A stretch of 64,000 nucleotides of DNA from Sebastes aleutianus (GCA_916700875.1 CAKAKS010000032.1:14170129-14234128), one strand, 5' to 3'. Shown: positions 1 to 13,719, numbered from the stretch's first letter. Program-made: numbers and translations. The notes: generated by a model not told the origin, from the sequence alone.

Positions 1-3000
1 TTAGAGAGAACGCTCCTGGATATAAAAAACCTTGTCTTGCGTGAATAAATGTGATTGGAGATCAGATCCTCCTTTAGATTCCTCTTAAAGATGTCTTCTC
101 TCCTGATAATAAGGCCAGCTCCCCCCGTGGTGCCACAACAGTGGAGTGACCTTGTCACCAGGGTGCCATGTGTCACAGTGGGGGGACCCAGAGGGAGAGG
201 GTGGGGTGAACAGATCATCTCCCTGCATGCCTGGTACCCGTGCCCTACCCCTTCCTGCTCCCACCACAGGCCCGGCACCAGAGAGGCCGGTGCAGGGAGA
301 GGAGCAGCTCCAGGCTCTGGAGAACATGACTCCAATTAAGCTGTGGAAGCCTGGCTCACGCTCCGCTGCCTCGGCCCAGTTGTCCTACGCAGGAAGACAC
401 GCAGTAAACCAGGGGAATGAACTCTGTCAGCGTAGTCGAGATAGTCACTGAGAGGGTTAGATTCTGCTTTACAAACAATTTGCACTAGATAAGGACTCGC
501 TGGGATCCACCAAGAAACCGCAAAATGAAACTGAAAATCATCCTTGTTGCAGTTTTGATAAAATTCAATCAAATCAATAACCACAAGGAAAGAGCAACAA
601 CAATGACAGCTTGTTTCCTGTTTTGAGAGCCCTGGAGAAGAAGAAAAAAATGCGGCGAGTTAAGCACACAGTAATGGATGAGAGCGATTGAGAGGCCTCG
701 TTTTCCCCTGTGATTAAAAATGTATGTTGCCACACGCAGCCTTTGGTGTGGAACTCTCCCGGAAAAGGAGCTGGTTAATATTCAGGCCCATGTCTGGCTA
801 ATGTCTTAAAGTGATAAATAGGAGGGGGTTGCTGCCGTTTGATTGTTCTTCACAGGCAGTCTGGGAGCAGCAGCACAGGGGGATTTAAGGTGGAGGAATC
901 CTCTCAAAGCTCCTCATTCATTCACTCTCAGACGCCCCATCATTAATTGGGCCTGTCGACATGACTCCTCTGTACCCAGGGCCACTGGCAGCTACCGTGG
1001 TGGATGAGCTTTTTAAGACGGTTCAAAAGAGTCCTTGCCTCATGAAAGGCATTCAAATTACATGAAATTGCATTCATGTCAAGCCTTGCAGGCATATTCA
1101 TACAGTACACTGGCATAATGTCTTGTTTCGTGCCCTGCATATCTGTGTGACTATATAATCGCCCTCTTGGGAGAAAATCACACTATAAAGAGTATGCTTT
1201 AGAAACTATTAATACATAATACATCTTTTTTTCAAATGACTATATACACATATACACTAAATACAGCACAAATATGTGGCATAATATACCCAAGAGTAAC
1301 TGGCATTATGGATGATAACATTTACACAACAAAACCAACTTTGTGTCTTGCGAAACAGGATGTAATACTCATGAAAACATAAAATATCCACAGGGAGTCA
1401 ATATTAATATCACTGCATATAAAGACTGAAAACTTCACAAGTTGGTCGAAGCGTTCACACCAGATGTATCTGGATAATCATCAAGTACATAAATGGCTCT
1501 TTCACACAGGCTTTGGTACTGAAATACATAATAGAAGCACTAAATGTGTAGCTGAGCTATGATACTGTATGTGTGTAGCAGTTACCCCTTTGGCACAGTT
1601 TCCACTTTGACAGTAAGTTATCTCCCTGCTCTGTGTAAGTAGAGCTATGCAGGACAAGGTGAGTCCAGCCTTCAAAACTTTGTGATTTCTACCGATGTGG
1701 AGTTGGAAGGTGATAGCAGAAGGTGGCCAGATTTGGTTCATGATGTCAACCATGTGATACTTTAGTATTTATAACCATTAGGGGCTGTATATATGTCATG
1801 GAGTACAGCGGGCTCTTTTTCAGGGTGGCCATTGGCCTACTTCACTTCCATCCTTGTCCGACTGTTTCTTCACGCCAGGACCGATAACCCTACTTCAGGA
1901 GGAGGACTTTAACACGTACGTTTAAGGGATTCCTATCTGCTCTAGGTGATCTTCATTAGTTTTTTATGCTTATTTAAACAAATGTTTGAGATTTAAAGGA
2001 CGCTTGATAGTGTGCAGTTTGGTCCTGGAATTGCTGTTGTGTAATAATTATCAAATGTTTAGCAGAGAACACAGCACTGGGCTAGGATTGAATGCTGTTT
2101 CCAAAGAGGCCTCACACACGGCTTCTAGTTCGGGCCACCAACGATCAGCCAAACTCGCTCTTTGCGTTGTCATTCTATGCGTTCGAAACTATTCGCAGTC
2201 TCACTTTTTCTTTACATATTTCACTATCTTTTGCAATCACACTCATTCAGTATCCTCCCATTATTTTTTTCCCTCTCCTCCTACTCCTCCTACTCCTCCT
2301 CCTCCTCCTCCTCCTCCTCCTCCTCCTCCTCCTCTCCCTGTCGTGGAAGTGGTTTCTGTTATGGCAGTGGGAAGGCTACCCGCAGCGGGAGAGATCCTAA
2401 TTAACAGCCTATTCATTTGTGTGGAGCGGAGGGCTCCTGCTTTCTGAGCACTTGTTTTATGGTGGCGCTAGGGAGCCCTGTCCAGGGATTTGGAGGGGGA
2501 TAATTGCCTTTGCCGCAGGCTGCAGTAATCTGGTCGGCTAATTCATTATTTTAATAAGTTAGCTTCTCCTCGGGGGTGTGCTAGCTGCGCTGCGCCTCAA
2601 ACCTTGGTGGTGCACCTCGTTATTGTGGCGCTCTTTTACACTGCCGCCCGCACGGGGTTAATAACTGTTATTAGCCTCTCTCCTCAGCCTGCAATTTCTC
2701 GTTTAACTGGGGCGATTCAAACGAAACCTTTGCGAGCGTCTAATAATCAACCTCTCTGGAACCAGGGGTAATCCCTATGAAGGGGTCCATATAGAGGAGA
2801 GGGGTAATGGATGCAATCGCCTGAGTGCCTTTGCCTCCGCTCCTTTCATTACGGCTCCTGATGTTGTTTTTGTTGTTGATGCCGCTGTTGTTTTTACTCA
2901 ATTCCTCTGAAATCATTTGAGGGAAGCAGTATTTGACTTGAGCAAGGGAAATGAATCAGATTTATACATACAAATAAGATGATCATTAGGTTTGCGTAAC

Positions 3001-5264
3001 TAATGGCTTCATTTAGGCCATAATCTTCCATCTCTCTAATAGGCTGTACGCAGTCAGTGGGATGTGTGCAAGTCTCTGTGTAGAGGCAGGTTTAATGACT
3101 CCGGTGCAGTCAGACATTTTGTGCATTGGCTGATTAAAAACCATGTCATTTCAATAGGAAGGGAAATAAAGAGAGGGGTTCATGAATAGAAGTATTTGAA
3201 AAATCCAATATTGGAGATGGTGACGGCTAGATGTTTGAAGGAAACCGCAGTTAAAATCCAATTATGAATACAGCACAAAGTGGTTAAATGGTTTTGAATG
3301 CACCTATTGGATACATTATTTCACTCTGTGACGAAAAGAGATATCCTAATTCACTTTTGAGAGGAAATGCAATGTAGACAAGGCAATCCTATTATGTGTC
3401 CCTAGATATCCCTGCTTTGCATCTGCCAATGACAAAGTCCGTCACTGTGGCTGAGGAGGAGAAAACATTCAGACTGTCCTTAACAGTGAAGTTATGGACA
3501 GAGAAACTCAAAATGTTCTGGCAGACGGAGGCTATTTGCTCTTGCATTTTTTAGCAATTTGATGCATTTTCATTCGGACATGTCTACCAGAGCAAATTTC
3601 AAATGCATGTATACTTTCACCACTAACAATTCATCTTGAGTGTTTGGTATCCTCTGTACACTCAGGAGAGTGCAGGCCTTGGTCCACATGCTCTGTGTGG
3701 CTTATGTTCCATCCTGTAGACGGGCTTGTTTAGCTGTCATCATGCTGTGACCTGCCAGCCACTGTGAAATGAGCTCCTGGATATTAAAGAGGCTATCTCT
3801 TCATCTGTACTTAACCATAGTGGAGTGACACATCACATGGCCCTGGGCCCTGTAAAGGAGAGGGGCAATAACATCGAGGGTGGAAAATGTTGAAATGAGC
3901 AAGGCCATATTCTGTGGTCAGTCATATGACTGAAAGAACAACATGGCCACTAGTACGCTTCAACCCAACAACAAGCCATTAAATGACCTGCAGTGTTTAT
4001 CCAAGAATGGGACAGTGTGCAAATGTCCCAGCGTGATCATTTAGCACTTTTATCTGCATCTAAAAGTTAAACCTTCTCTTAGCCACGGCCCCTTCTGCAC
4101 ACACTGGTGGCGGTTGTGCTCCATAAAGTACGCACATGATAGTAAATGACCTGGTTCACTATTAACTATTATCCACTTAATGTCCTTCCTGGCTTGCCAC
4201 ATGTGGAGCTTTGGCTGAGCGCTGGCCTCTGGGGCTGCCTGGGGCTCGTTCAGGGCCATGGCTTTTCAAAGCCCACACTGCCATCTGCTAGAGCAGCGGA
4301 CCCGCTCCCCTTCCTTGGCTGATGTGGCTGCAGCTGGGACAGCGGAGGCCTGTGACTGTCCCACACCCAGGTGTTTACCACGACTTCATGCATATGGATT
4401 CAGAGATTGCTATAGATCTCTGATAACATATGTGGAAGCTGACACACACACTAATAAATGCTCTGCTATGTGGACAGTATTGCTAAAAGTGTGCACAGGG
4501 AGGAGTTTGCTTATTGATTTTGCTCCTCGTATGGATATATCTCATTTGACACTCTTCTGTGCGAAGCAGTATTGATCAATGATATCAGCTGACGTTTTGT
4601 TTTTTTTGAAGAATTGCTGGAGTGGCATTGCTCAGCCCGGCAGCCCTGCCCACCTTAAAGCCGCTCAACTCAGCATGACTGGCTTCTAATGAGCGGTCCC
4701 TCCTCTCATCACACAATCCTGAGTCCCTCCCTCCCGCATTCATCAATTCTCATTAGGGAAAATCATCATGTGGAATACCAACTTTTGGCCAATATTCATC
4801 ACTGTCAGCCCTCATCCATAGCAGCACAATGACAGACGCAGGATCTGGGAGTGCCTAAGTAGCACTGACTTAGCTCTTTTATTCCCTAATCTCACCCTCT
4901 GTGCTTGTGGAGCCCAAGCAACTCTCTGCAGTGCACACTCCCTGACAGCAATTACTTTATGCAAAAAGAGTGGAGGAGTTCAGTGAGTGGCGTGAGTGAG
5001 AATAAGCCTCCGCTGAACTCTGGCTGTTAGCAGGCTGCAGCATTCCAATAGGACCAGCCCGCTTCCCATGGGCACTAAAGGGCAGCGAGGAGGGAGGGGA
5101 GGTGGCAGAGGACGGCTTTGTTGCTCTGTGACAGGGATCTTGTTGTGACGTCGTCCATCCAGGCGTAATTCATACACTTCTGCTATAAAATTATTACATA
5201 ATAACATAAACTCATACTGAGTGGTGATCCCCAAAAAAACAACCCAGTCTAAATAGCACGACAT
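1..5264. other. Repeat-poor noncoding sequence
   Basis: No exon recognised on either strand. Sequence is mostly unique, with many homeobox-like TAATTA/TTAATT motifs, notably 2400-2900. The only clear repeat is the CTC tract at 2273. ORFs here are short and compositionally biased. It could be a far intron of GPATCH2 or the gap toward the next gene. Confidence 0.5.
2273..2334. repeat. (CTC)n microsatellite
   Basis: A CTC/TCC trinucleotide run of about 60 bases with a few CTA interruptions. It produces artificial poly-Pro, poly-Leu and poly-Ser ORFs. Confidence 0.95.
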
Positions 5265-5600
5265 TACACGGACATTCCGCGTGTCTTGAGGACGAATTTA
5301 AGATTTTCGTGTGTCATTTGCACGCCGCTTTTCGCGTGCCATTAACGTCCGCAGCTTGGTTTAGGCAACAAAACCACTCACTTAGGTTTAGGCAACAAAA
5401 CTACTTGGTTAGGATTAGGAAAAATGTCACGGTTTGGCTTGAAATAAGTAAACTAGGTAAAGTAAAATACGTACAGAAACAACGTGACATAAGTACGGGA
5501 AACATGTCACAAACATCACTAAAAAACATGTGACTAACGTAACATACAAAACAAAATACAATCTCTAAAACCAGCCTCCTGGTTAAAAGTTGTTTATATA
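5265..5600 (+). repeat. Dispersed fish repeat with TTTAGGCAACAAAAC motif
   Basis: The motif GGTTTAGGCAACAAAAC occurs twice (near 5358 and 5385), followed by a region with CGGTTTGGCTTGAAATAAGT. The same family lies in the opposite orientation at 25592-25960, where the complement reads CTAAACCTAACTAAGTAG. Class unknown. Confidence 0.6.
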
Positions 5601-5695
5601 TTTGACCCATCCACCTGCCCGCCATAAGCGGTCTTTCTTTCTTTTTATTCTACGTCACTAGCTCTGATTGTAGCATATTGACGCTATGCAACGTT

Positions 5696-6143
5696 ACCAG
5701 ATCGGATATCGGATATCGGGGCCGATACTGACTCAAATAGCTGGATCGGGTATCGGTGGCAATGGGGCCGATCTATTCAATTAAATTCTATGTTTATATA
5801 CTATATACATTATATACTGGAATTTTAATTCCTGTTCAAGTTTTTACCAAATTTTGAAGATTTTTTCCCAAGTTGCTGGTGTACGATTTATTATTTAAAT
5901 TAATAAATATCAATATGTATTTATTTGTTACATTTTGTTTACAAAGTTAAGAAGGCAATGTTTGAGTCCAGCTTGATGTTGTCTTACACATAAAGAATGA
6001 TCTCAGTCACTTCCACACAGTGAAGCATACAGTTTATTAATTAAACTCTGGTATTGGATTGGTACTCGGTATCGGCCGATACACAAAGCCCAGGTATCAG
6101 TGTCTGTATTGGCACTGAAAAACTCGGATCAGTGCACCCCTAA
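5696..6143 (+). mobile_element. hAT-like nonautonomous element with ATCGG/CCGAT termini
   Basis: Starts with repeated GGATATCGGATATCGG and ends with GTATCGGCCGATAC and ATCAGTGCACCCCTAA. Such paired terminal motifs around an AT-rich core are typical of a common fish hAT-type MITE. No target-site duplication was identified, so the borders are approximate. Confidence 0.6.
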
Positions 6144-6339
6144 TTTACGTGGAGCGTTTACATTGCAGTCAGCACAGACTAGCCTAGATGGTGTACAAAT
6201 TACACGCCAAACGCAAGAAAGGCGTTCTTATCGCACACTTAATGCCTTGTGCATTATCATGGTTATACCTTTTCGAGCAAACAGGCTGGAAAAACAATTA
6301 AACTTTGCATTATTTAGCATTGTGAGAACATTTCATACC

Positions 6340-7749
6340 TAAAGGAATAGTTGGACATTTTTGTTTTCTTGCTGCAAGTTACATGAGGAGAACAATATCA
6401 CCCACATGTCTGTATGGTAATTATGAAACTACCGCCAGCAGCCCGCTAACTTAGTTTATCACAAAAACTGGGGCAAACAGCTAACCTGGCTCTGTACAAA
6501 GATAACAAAATCTAGCAATCAGAAAGAAAGACACATTGTGGTGTTACATTGTGGTTGTGATAGCTGAGGTTGCCATTTAACCAGCAGAGCCTTCAGGATA
6601 GTAGGCCTACTGTGACAAACAGGTGATGCTGATCGTGTAAACATGTCAGTCATAAACAAAACGAATGAAGGAGCTTATCTTGCTTATCGGGTTCACTGTG
6701 AGAATGAGCCTCGCGTTCTTTGTGTCCTAAAAAGGTGATGAGAAACATACGATTTGATACCGCTCTACAGCAGATACAGTACTACAGCAAATAAGAAGCT
6801 ATAGAGCCCCAGACACTTAGCTTATCCAGGAGTCATGTCCTCATCGTGAGGTTGTCAGACAACCAGCGTGACCCCAGGAACTCCCTGTGCCCAGACAAGA
6901 AATAGTCTGCCACATAACCCCACGTAAAACTGCAACTTGTTTTTACACTTTGGTTTTTGTACGGATTAAACAAATCGGAAGTGTTTATAGTGAACTTCAG
7001 AGGTGCTGGTAGCCGGATTTTTTACCTTTGGACAGAGCCAGGCCAGCTGTTTCCAGTCTTTATGCTAAGTTAAGCTAATAAATTAATAAGCATGAGGTGA
7101 ACCCATACATATATATTAATAGAACTGGATACAGCGTTGGAGGCGGGGCCTCATTCATTCCTATAAAAGTTGCTCAGTGGCGCATGTAGCCAAAAAGCTT
7201 GACTTCTGAGTATAAAATGACCCGGGTCTTCCGGCCTCCCAACCGTCGGTCCAGCCTCAGCCTCGGACTCATTCACATGAACGAAGGAAGGAAAAAAACT
7301 CTGTATTTGGCTATTACTGCATTTTATAACTTTTAGGACCTAATGATTTAAATAAGGGCTATTTAAGAGTTCATACTGGGAAGTTGAATTGCGGAATCCG
7401 CTGAATTGCAGACGTCTGTTTCCCAATTTAAGTCAATGGAAAAAAGTATTTTTGGGCCCAATGGCATCATGTGATGGACACGGAAGTTGTAGTACCACCG
7501 TTTGGCCACTATGTAAAATTAGCTTCACAGCCCGGTACACTTCGGGGATTGGGTGAACCATTTGTTAAAAATCAACAATCGCCTTCTGCCTTTGGACAGA
7601 GCCAGGCTAGCTGTTTCCAGACTTTACGCTAAGCTAAACGGCAACATGTTTACTGTACAGACATGAGAGCGGTATTGATCTTTGCCCCTTTAACTTTTGA
7701 CAAGAAAGCAAATAAGTGCATTTCCCAAAATGACAAACTATTCCTTTAA
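6340..7749. mobile_element. Composite inverted-repeat element (AAAGGAATAGTT termini) with nested insert
   Basis: The left end reads TAAAGGAATAGTTGGACATT. The right end, on the complement, reads AAAGGAATAGTTTGTCATT. Internal motifs GGCTCTGT(A/C)CAAAG and the reverse CTTTGGACAGAGCCAGGC repeat at about 6485, 7030 and 7590. Arms of one MITE family are therefore present more than once, with unrelated sequence (about 7085-7580) between. No transposase is seen. Confidence 0.65.
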
Positions 7750-9565
7750 ATGAAGCCTGCCTCTTTCCTCCACCCATTGGGTCCATCTATTCTTTAGGAG
7801 CTTATCTACGTCACCGTTAGATTGCCTTCGCCAGCAATGTGTTCCCCCTCCTGTAAAAATAGCTTGTGCGTGTCATTCTCATAACGGCAGCAGGATCAAT
7901 ACATTCATTCCCATTTTAGCTGCTCTGCCCCTTTGCCCACCCACGCCCAAGAATAGGACAGCTTGCAAAACCCAGCCGCCATGTCAGCTAATCGCAGCCC
8001 TATTGCTTCAGTCATTCGTGCCCCATCGTTGGCCCACACCGGCTGCCTGCCCAGCGCAGCTAGAGATTTTACCCAGAGGTCAGTGGGCTGGCCAGCCTGT
8101 CTCGGTCCAAATTCCCCTCCTGCCAGGTGGATCAGAGGGAGGCTAGCGGTTCGCTTCACCGCTGAGAAAATGAGATCACACCGCCACAATAGGGGGGCTG
8201 CCTTTGGAAGACCTTCATTCCAGGCTACAAGATAATAGCGGAAAACCATTTGCATCAACCAAGGGGACATTATAATAAATCAGACACCGTGATAAATTCT
8301 CTTAATGCTCGGCACTAACAGGTGTTAACTGACTCTTAATTATTGCCATTTACCAGCAGCTACAGAGTTTAAGAAGGCCTCTGTGTTTTGTTATGTAAAT
8401 CTAAATTAGTGGACAATCTCAGCTGCTACAGAAATACACCATCATCACCATTTTCACCAGAAACTTGAAATCGAATCACCTTACAATGTAATACTGAAGG
8501 CCCGCAGTAAATACTAATTTAATTAAATATATATATATTTTCAGTGGGATTGCTAGCTTTATTCAGTGAGGTTGCAGATTTGAAAGATTAAACCAATATA
8601 CAGTTACCATATGCATTTTTCAGCCAAAGTTGGGTCTATGATTGTGTCTTTTAACATTGTATAATTATACTGTGTTTGTGACCACTACATCAGTAATTAA
8701 TGCAGCAACCTGTGTGTACGTTTTCTAGTAAAATAATGCCATAGCCACATCTGTAGATAGATGGAAAGTAAAACTTGAATACATGCATACACACACACAC
8801 ACTAGCTGGTGAAGATTGCATCGGGGAACCTTGGCGGGCAACATATGATGGCCTGAGGCGATGCGTCAGTGGTTGAGCCGCTTCCCTCAGGGCTGCCACT
8901 GAAAACATAAACAAACAGCATTCCTCCTCTCCGGGGAAGCATTCAAGAAAAGTCATTCAATATAAAATGTTCACAATGATAAAACAGGTTATTGTTGTTT
9001 ATTGTTTACAGTAATACAGTGGTTATCAAACTGTGGGGTGGATGTTGAAGCAGTGCAGGGGGTTAACATTTGTATTAAAGTTAAATGGATGCAATTAATG
9101 TAGGAACAGACAAAAACAGATATCCAGGGTATCTTCTCGTTATGTGGCTTAACTAACCCTAACAACTGCGACCCCGCTAAGCGATCCTACGTTGGTGGTT
9201 ATCAACTCCGTAAATCAACCCAGGGTTTCTCAATCTGGCTATGAGCACGTTCACATGAAAGGGGCGGTGTTTGCAGCATGTGACCAATCACCAACAACTA
9301 CTATAATAATAATTAGACATATAATAATAATAATAATAATAATAAGACTATAATAATAGACAAATATTAAGAAGTTAAACACATAATCCAGGCTAAAAGT
9401 AACACAGTTGAAGCTGCCAAACGCAGGAAGGACAAAAAAAAAAATGCTGATTTGTGAATGCGTAAATTAACAGATTTATAATATCACTGCCCCATCTGGA
9501 GCATGGGTAGATCTGACTATAACAACTTGTTGTATTCTGTTAAATTCATATTTTGCTTAGATGTA
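7750..9565. other. Noncoding sequence, mostly unique
   Basis: No gene recognised. It holds a short (CA)n near 8787-8801 and an ATA-rich tract at 9298-9361. A moderately GC-rich block at 7960-8240 is open on both strands without recognisable homology. Confidence 0.5.
9298..9361. repeat. (ATA)n microsatellite
   Basis: A run of ATAATAATA units with a few interruptions (ATTAGACAT and AAGACT). Confidence 0.85.
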
Positions 9566-9805
9566 TTCTTATGGCGTGTATGACAATACTTTAGCCTTAA
9601 AAGAGCTGCAAGGGTGCAACCCCTACTGAAAGAATAAGGCAAAAATATTTTCATACACGCTATAAGAATACCTTTAATCTAATACACAAATAGGCCTATA
9701 ATTATAGTCGGATCTATCGTGCTCTAATTGTGGCAGTGAAAATAGAATAGTAAATGTCATGATTCCTGTAGAATATGAAGTGGCGTGTATGACAATTTAA
9801 CCTTC
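9562..9805. repeat. Inverted and direct copies of GGCGTGTATGACAAT
   Basis: TTATGGCGTGTATGACAATA near 9570 pairs with its near-complement ending ATTTTCATACACGCTATAAG near 9650. A third, direct copy TGGCGTGTATGACAAT occurs near 9781. The first two could form a stem of about 28 bases with a loop of about 48. Family unknown. Confidence 0.6.
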
Positions 9806-10203
9806 TTTCACTTACGTCCCCGATTCTGGCGGTGTAAAACAGACTTGGGAGCAAATAAAAAATATATATAAATATAATTAAAAGCGGTAAGCAGGCTTAC
9901 TTTCATATCTTATAATCACCCACAGCATTAAACAGTGTTGCTTTTAGCCCGGATAATGACTTTAACCTCTTCGTCTTTATGTAATATTATCTTACAATCT
10001 GCGCACTGAGCTCTGATTGGTCAGTAGGCGGTGCTTTCCTACGAGTTGATCTGTTATCTCGAATATAACCTGCTCTGGAGCAGGTTAGGTGTTCAGCATA
10101 AGTTACCATGACGATCAGAAGTGAACCACCGTCGTAGGACGTAAAACCCAGGGTTAAACCTGAAGTTACCTCGCTTACCCCAAATTCTGCTTCGTAGTAC
10201 AGG

Positions 10204-10580
10204 CCTCAGGTGATGCTGATCATGTAAACATGTCAGTCATGAACATAATGAATGACGGAGCTTATCTTGCTAAGGTGATGAGAAACATACGATTACAGCA
10301 GATACAGTACAGCAAATAAGAAGCTATAGAGCCAGCAGCCACTTAGCTGATCCAGGAGTCATGACCTCATCGTGAGGTTGTCAGACAACCAGCGTGACCC
10401 CAGGAACTCACTGTGCCCTTCACACAAATAGTCTACCACATAAATCCACGTACAACTGCTACTTGTTTTTACACTTTGGTTTTTGGTTGTACGGATTAAA
10501 CAGACGAGATATAAAGTGTGAATACTGAACTTTTGGACAGAGCCAGGCTAGCTGCTTCCAGTCTTTATGCTAAGATAAAC
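10204..10580. mobile_element. Second copy of the 6.6-7.1 kb MITE segment
   Basis: GGTGATGCTGATCATGTAAA through AGCCAGGCTAGCTGCTTCCA repeats the sequence at about 6620-7075, with single-base differences and without about 45 bases present there. It is a truncated member of the same family with no terminal AAAGGAATAG arm. Confidence 0.75.
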
Positions 10581-12695
10581 TAATCTTCTAGCTGTAGCTT
10601 CAAATAAGCATGTTTCAGAAAATGTTGACCTACTCCTGTAAGTCCTGAGCTGATCTGAAGTGCACACATACGCATCATTTGACAGATAGCGAGGCTTTTT
10701 CCCAATCTCACATGCATCTCAGAGATACGGACACCTACTGTAGATATACACACAAACCCAAGCCCTTCATCTCTCAGGAATATAGAGCACCTGAACTTTT
10801 TCTTGGTTTGATAGATGGATGGCAGAATATCCCCGAGGGGGCCGGTGATTAAACAGGAAGTGGAGAGAGTCGCTGAGCAAACCCGGAGCTGGCTGACCCC
10901 TCCTTCTCGGCTGCTCACTGATCTGCTGCTACAAAGACTAGAGAGGAGAGGAGGGAAAGCATGAAAGGGAGCCATAGATTATCAATAAAGTCAATGTGGC
11001 ATTGTGTTACACATGCCCTCTGACCTCAGCAGGGCTTCTAGCTCTGATATCTTTATTGTGACGGACGGTTGGAGGCGACAGTCGACAATTAGATGTTGTG
11101 TGCTTATCAGGGTTTATTTTTCCATTCAACAATGTTCTGATCGGAGTGATTGAGAATTATTAACTAGCTTACCACTGAACCATATCACATAATGACCATC
11201 TGATCTTTGCTTCATGGGGTAATCTATATATATTTTCCACACAGAGGGATTTATAAATTAGATAATACATTTTTGTTTTCAAGTACTTGAATTTTGTTGT
11301 ATTTTCTAACATATTTCATGATGTCTCATTTATATGTCACATTAGTATGCAAATTATTCAAAAATGATCTCGCAGTCACTTTATCAAAGCATTATCTCTT
11401 CATACCTAATTAGAATTCCGGTCACAGTCAATGAAAAGCTTGTTTCAACATATGCCGTATCACCAGTGCTTCTATACAGTAATGCCACTGAGCTGAAATC
11501 TGTCTTAGAGCGGCTACTTTAATTCATCTCCAGCGTTCCCATGTTTAATTTTTAGCCTTGGCTGCCCACGGGGACTTTAACCCTTTCTGCTGTCTCATTT
11601 TAATCGGATGCTTTTTTGTTAAATGTTTAACTTAAATTGGGAGCCTCATAAATATTCCAAATCACTCGTCCTGTGTTTGATGAGGAAATGAGCCTCGTAC
11701 CCGCCGTGATTCCCCAGGCAGCGAGGAAGGCAGGGAGGGAGGGAGGGAGGGAGGGACGGAGGGAAGGGAAAAAAAAAAAGCCCTACAACTTAACTCTTGG
11801 AACCAGACCTGTGCGCCGCTCTGACAGCCCACATTAGCAAGCAGCAAATTGTTTTAACAATGTGAGGGCCGCCTTTGTGTCGAGATAATGATGATATCTC
11901 TTTTCTGTGGCGCTACATGCTATTGAGGTAATCATAAAGGTCTCTACTGTCATCACTGCCTGAGAGCACCTTTTATGGTCCAAAGGGACAACAGCTTGTG
12001 CTGAATATGAATCTAACTGCTCTATCATAGACTTTACATGTAGCATGATGGTCCCAGGTGATGTTGTAGAATGTTCTCAGGCTGGTTTTGATATAAGTGA
12101 ATTATATCTATATCATTTTCCAACACTAGTGACAGTAGTGCACAGACGTTGTTAATATCGTATAGCTCCCTAGCAAAGGTCAAGCAGGTCTGACCTCTGA
12201 GGTAGTCAGATAGGCCAAGGCCTGTTTTAGAGTTTCTCTCTTTTTCCGTCTGTCTTCCCCCCCCCCCGCGGCTCTGTGGTCATTAATCTTCCACACAGGT
12301 GCTGAGGACTCCTGACCCTCTGCTCCACTTCCTCCATTAGCACCATGACAGCTCCACTGTAAGGTTCATATACCCAACCATATTTCCATCCCTCTTCTCC
12401 CACACCACTTCAACTGGTCTGGGAGCTAAAATGCACTGCGTCCCCTTCACTCCTCAGAAGTTCAATTACACTTGTTTCAGTGCAGCTTTATCATCCAGTC
12501 ACAGCATTAAGAGATTCAGATTTGTATTTCCACACTGTTAACTTGCACCTTGGACTAAACTTTATAGTTTAACAGCAATGTAAATACAAGCAATTGAAAT
12601 ATTGATTTTGGAAAAAGTTGAAAAACAATGCAGACATGCTGCATTTGACTTTTGCCACTGTATATTTAACTACCGTAACTATATTTAAACCATAC
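10581..12695. other. Repeat-poor noncoding sequence
   Basis: No exon recognised. Mostly unique AT-rich sequence, with the GGGA tract at 11732 and a poly-C run near 12256. Confidence 0.5.
11732..11768 (+). repeat. (GGGA)n tract, possible G-quadruplex
   Basis: Six or more GGG runs separated by single A, followed by GGGACGGAGGGAAGGG. This satisfies the simple G3N1-7 quadruplex rule on the plus strand. Confidence 0.85.
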
Positions 12696-12696
12696 T

Positions 12697-13010
12697 ATAC
12701 TGACTAACATTCATTTGGCAGATGCATTTGTCCAAAGGGACTTACAGTAAGTGCATTCAATCTCCATAGGAACAAGAGCTAGAGGTCTTCAAAAATGACA
12801 AGTGCATCCAGTGGTGCTAGAAGTATTCAGGTATTTTTCTTAAAGGCATACTTGTCAACTCTCCCATTTTTACTGGGAGACTCCTGTTTTTCTTTCCCCT
12901 CTCCTGGTTTCCTCCCTGGGTCACAATTCTACTGTATTTGTCCCGATTTATGACAAATTTTCACACCTTTTTTCCTTTTTGTTATCTAAACCTGTTTCTG
13001 GCACTATACA
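12697..13010. repeat. Fragments of two common fish dispersed repeats
   Basis: CATTTGGCAGATGCATTTG followed by TCCAAAGGGACTTACAGTAA (12712-12752) resembles a widespread fish repeat core. From 12845, CATACTTGTCAACTCTCCCA with CTGGGAGACTCCTG resembles a hAT-type terminal fragment. Both are recognised from memory only. Confidence 0.45.
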
Positions 13011-13075
13011 ACGTGATTTGAAGGTCAAATACCATGGCAACGGTTGAAGCTTCAAAGCATTTGGGTCAGCCCTAT

Positions 13076-13680
13076 TGCATACTAAAAGATGCTAGATTTT
13101 TAATGTGCTTTTCATGGACACTATTGTTCCATGAAGCAATGCAAAAGGAAATGACGGCTACAAAAAAATAAAACACATTGCAGTTTGTGGTGCGACAACT
13201 ACAGCAAGATCTCAGAAAGCAAAACTAAAAGAAAAGTATTTAATCATTGGAGTGTAATTGAGGTCCAGCAGCGTATGTATTGTCCTGTTAGCATCAAACT
13301 GTAAAATATATTAATTGTTTACTAGGTAAATTAGTACATACTGTACTGGAACTTTTCCGCCACTGTCCCTCTAGTGTATCACCATGTAGTCACAGCTTGT
13401 TCCCTTTAACCATTTCTACCACAGTATTTACAGTCTTGGCAGGAAATGAGTGGCAGGCCATTATGAAAGACGTAGTGCAGATTCATTGATTAGCTTTGTT
13501 TGTCATGCACACATACCTACAACTCACAATCATTCATAAATCAGAACATCACTTATCAGATATCCTTTAACAGGTCAAAAAAGTCATGTCACATGTCAAG
13601 GTCAGTACACTGCAAAATATGTTAGGAACTTTTTCTGCAATTGTCTATCTAAAGGATCATCCGTTTACGTAGATAAACAA

Positions 13681-13719
<39 letters not shown>

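Noticed and set aside
1986..2447. 153-codon ORF with poly-proline
   Set aside because: The open frame is produced by the CTC microsatellite.
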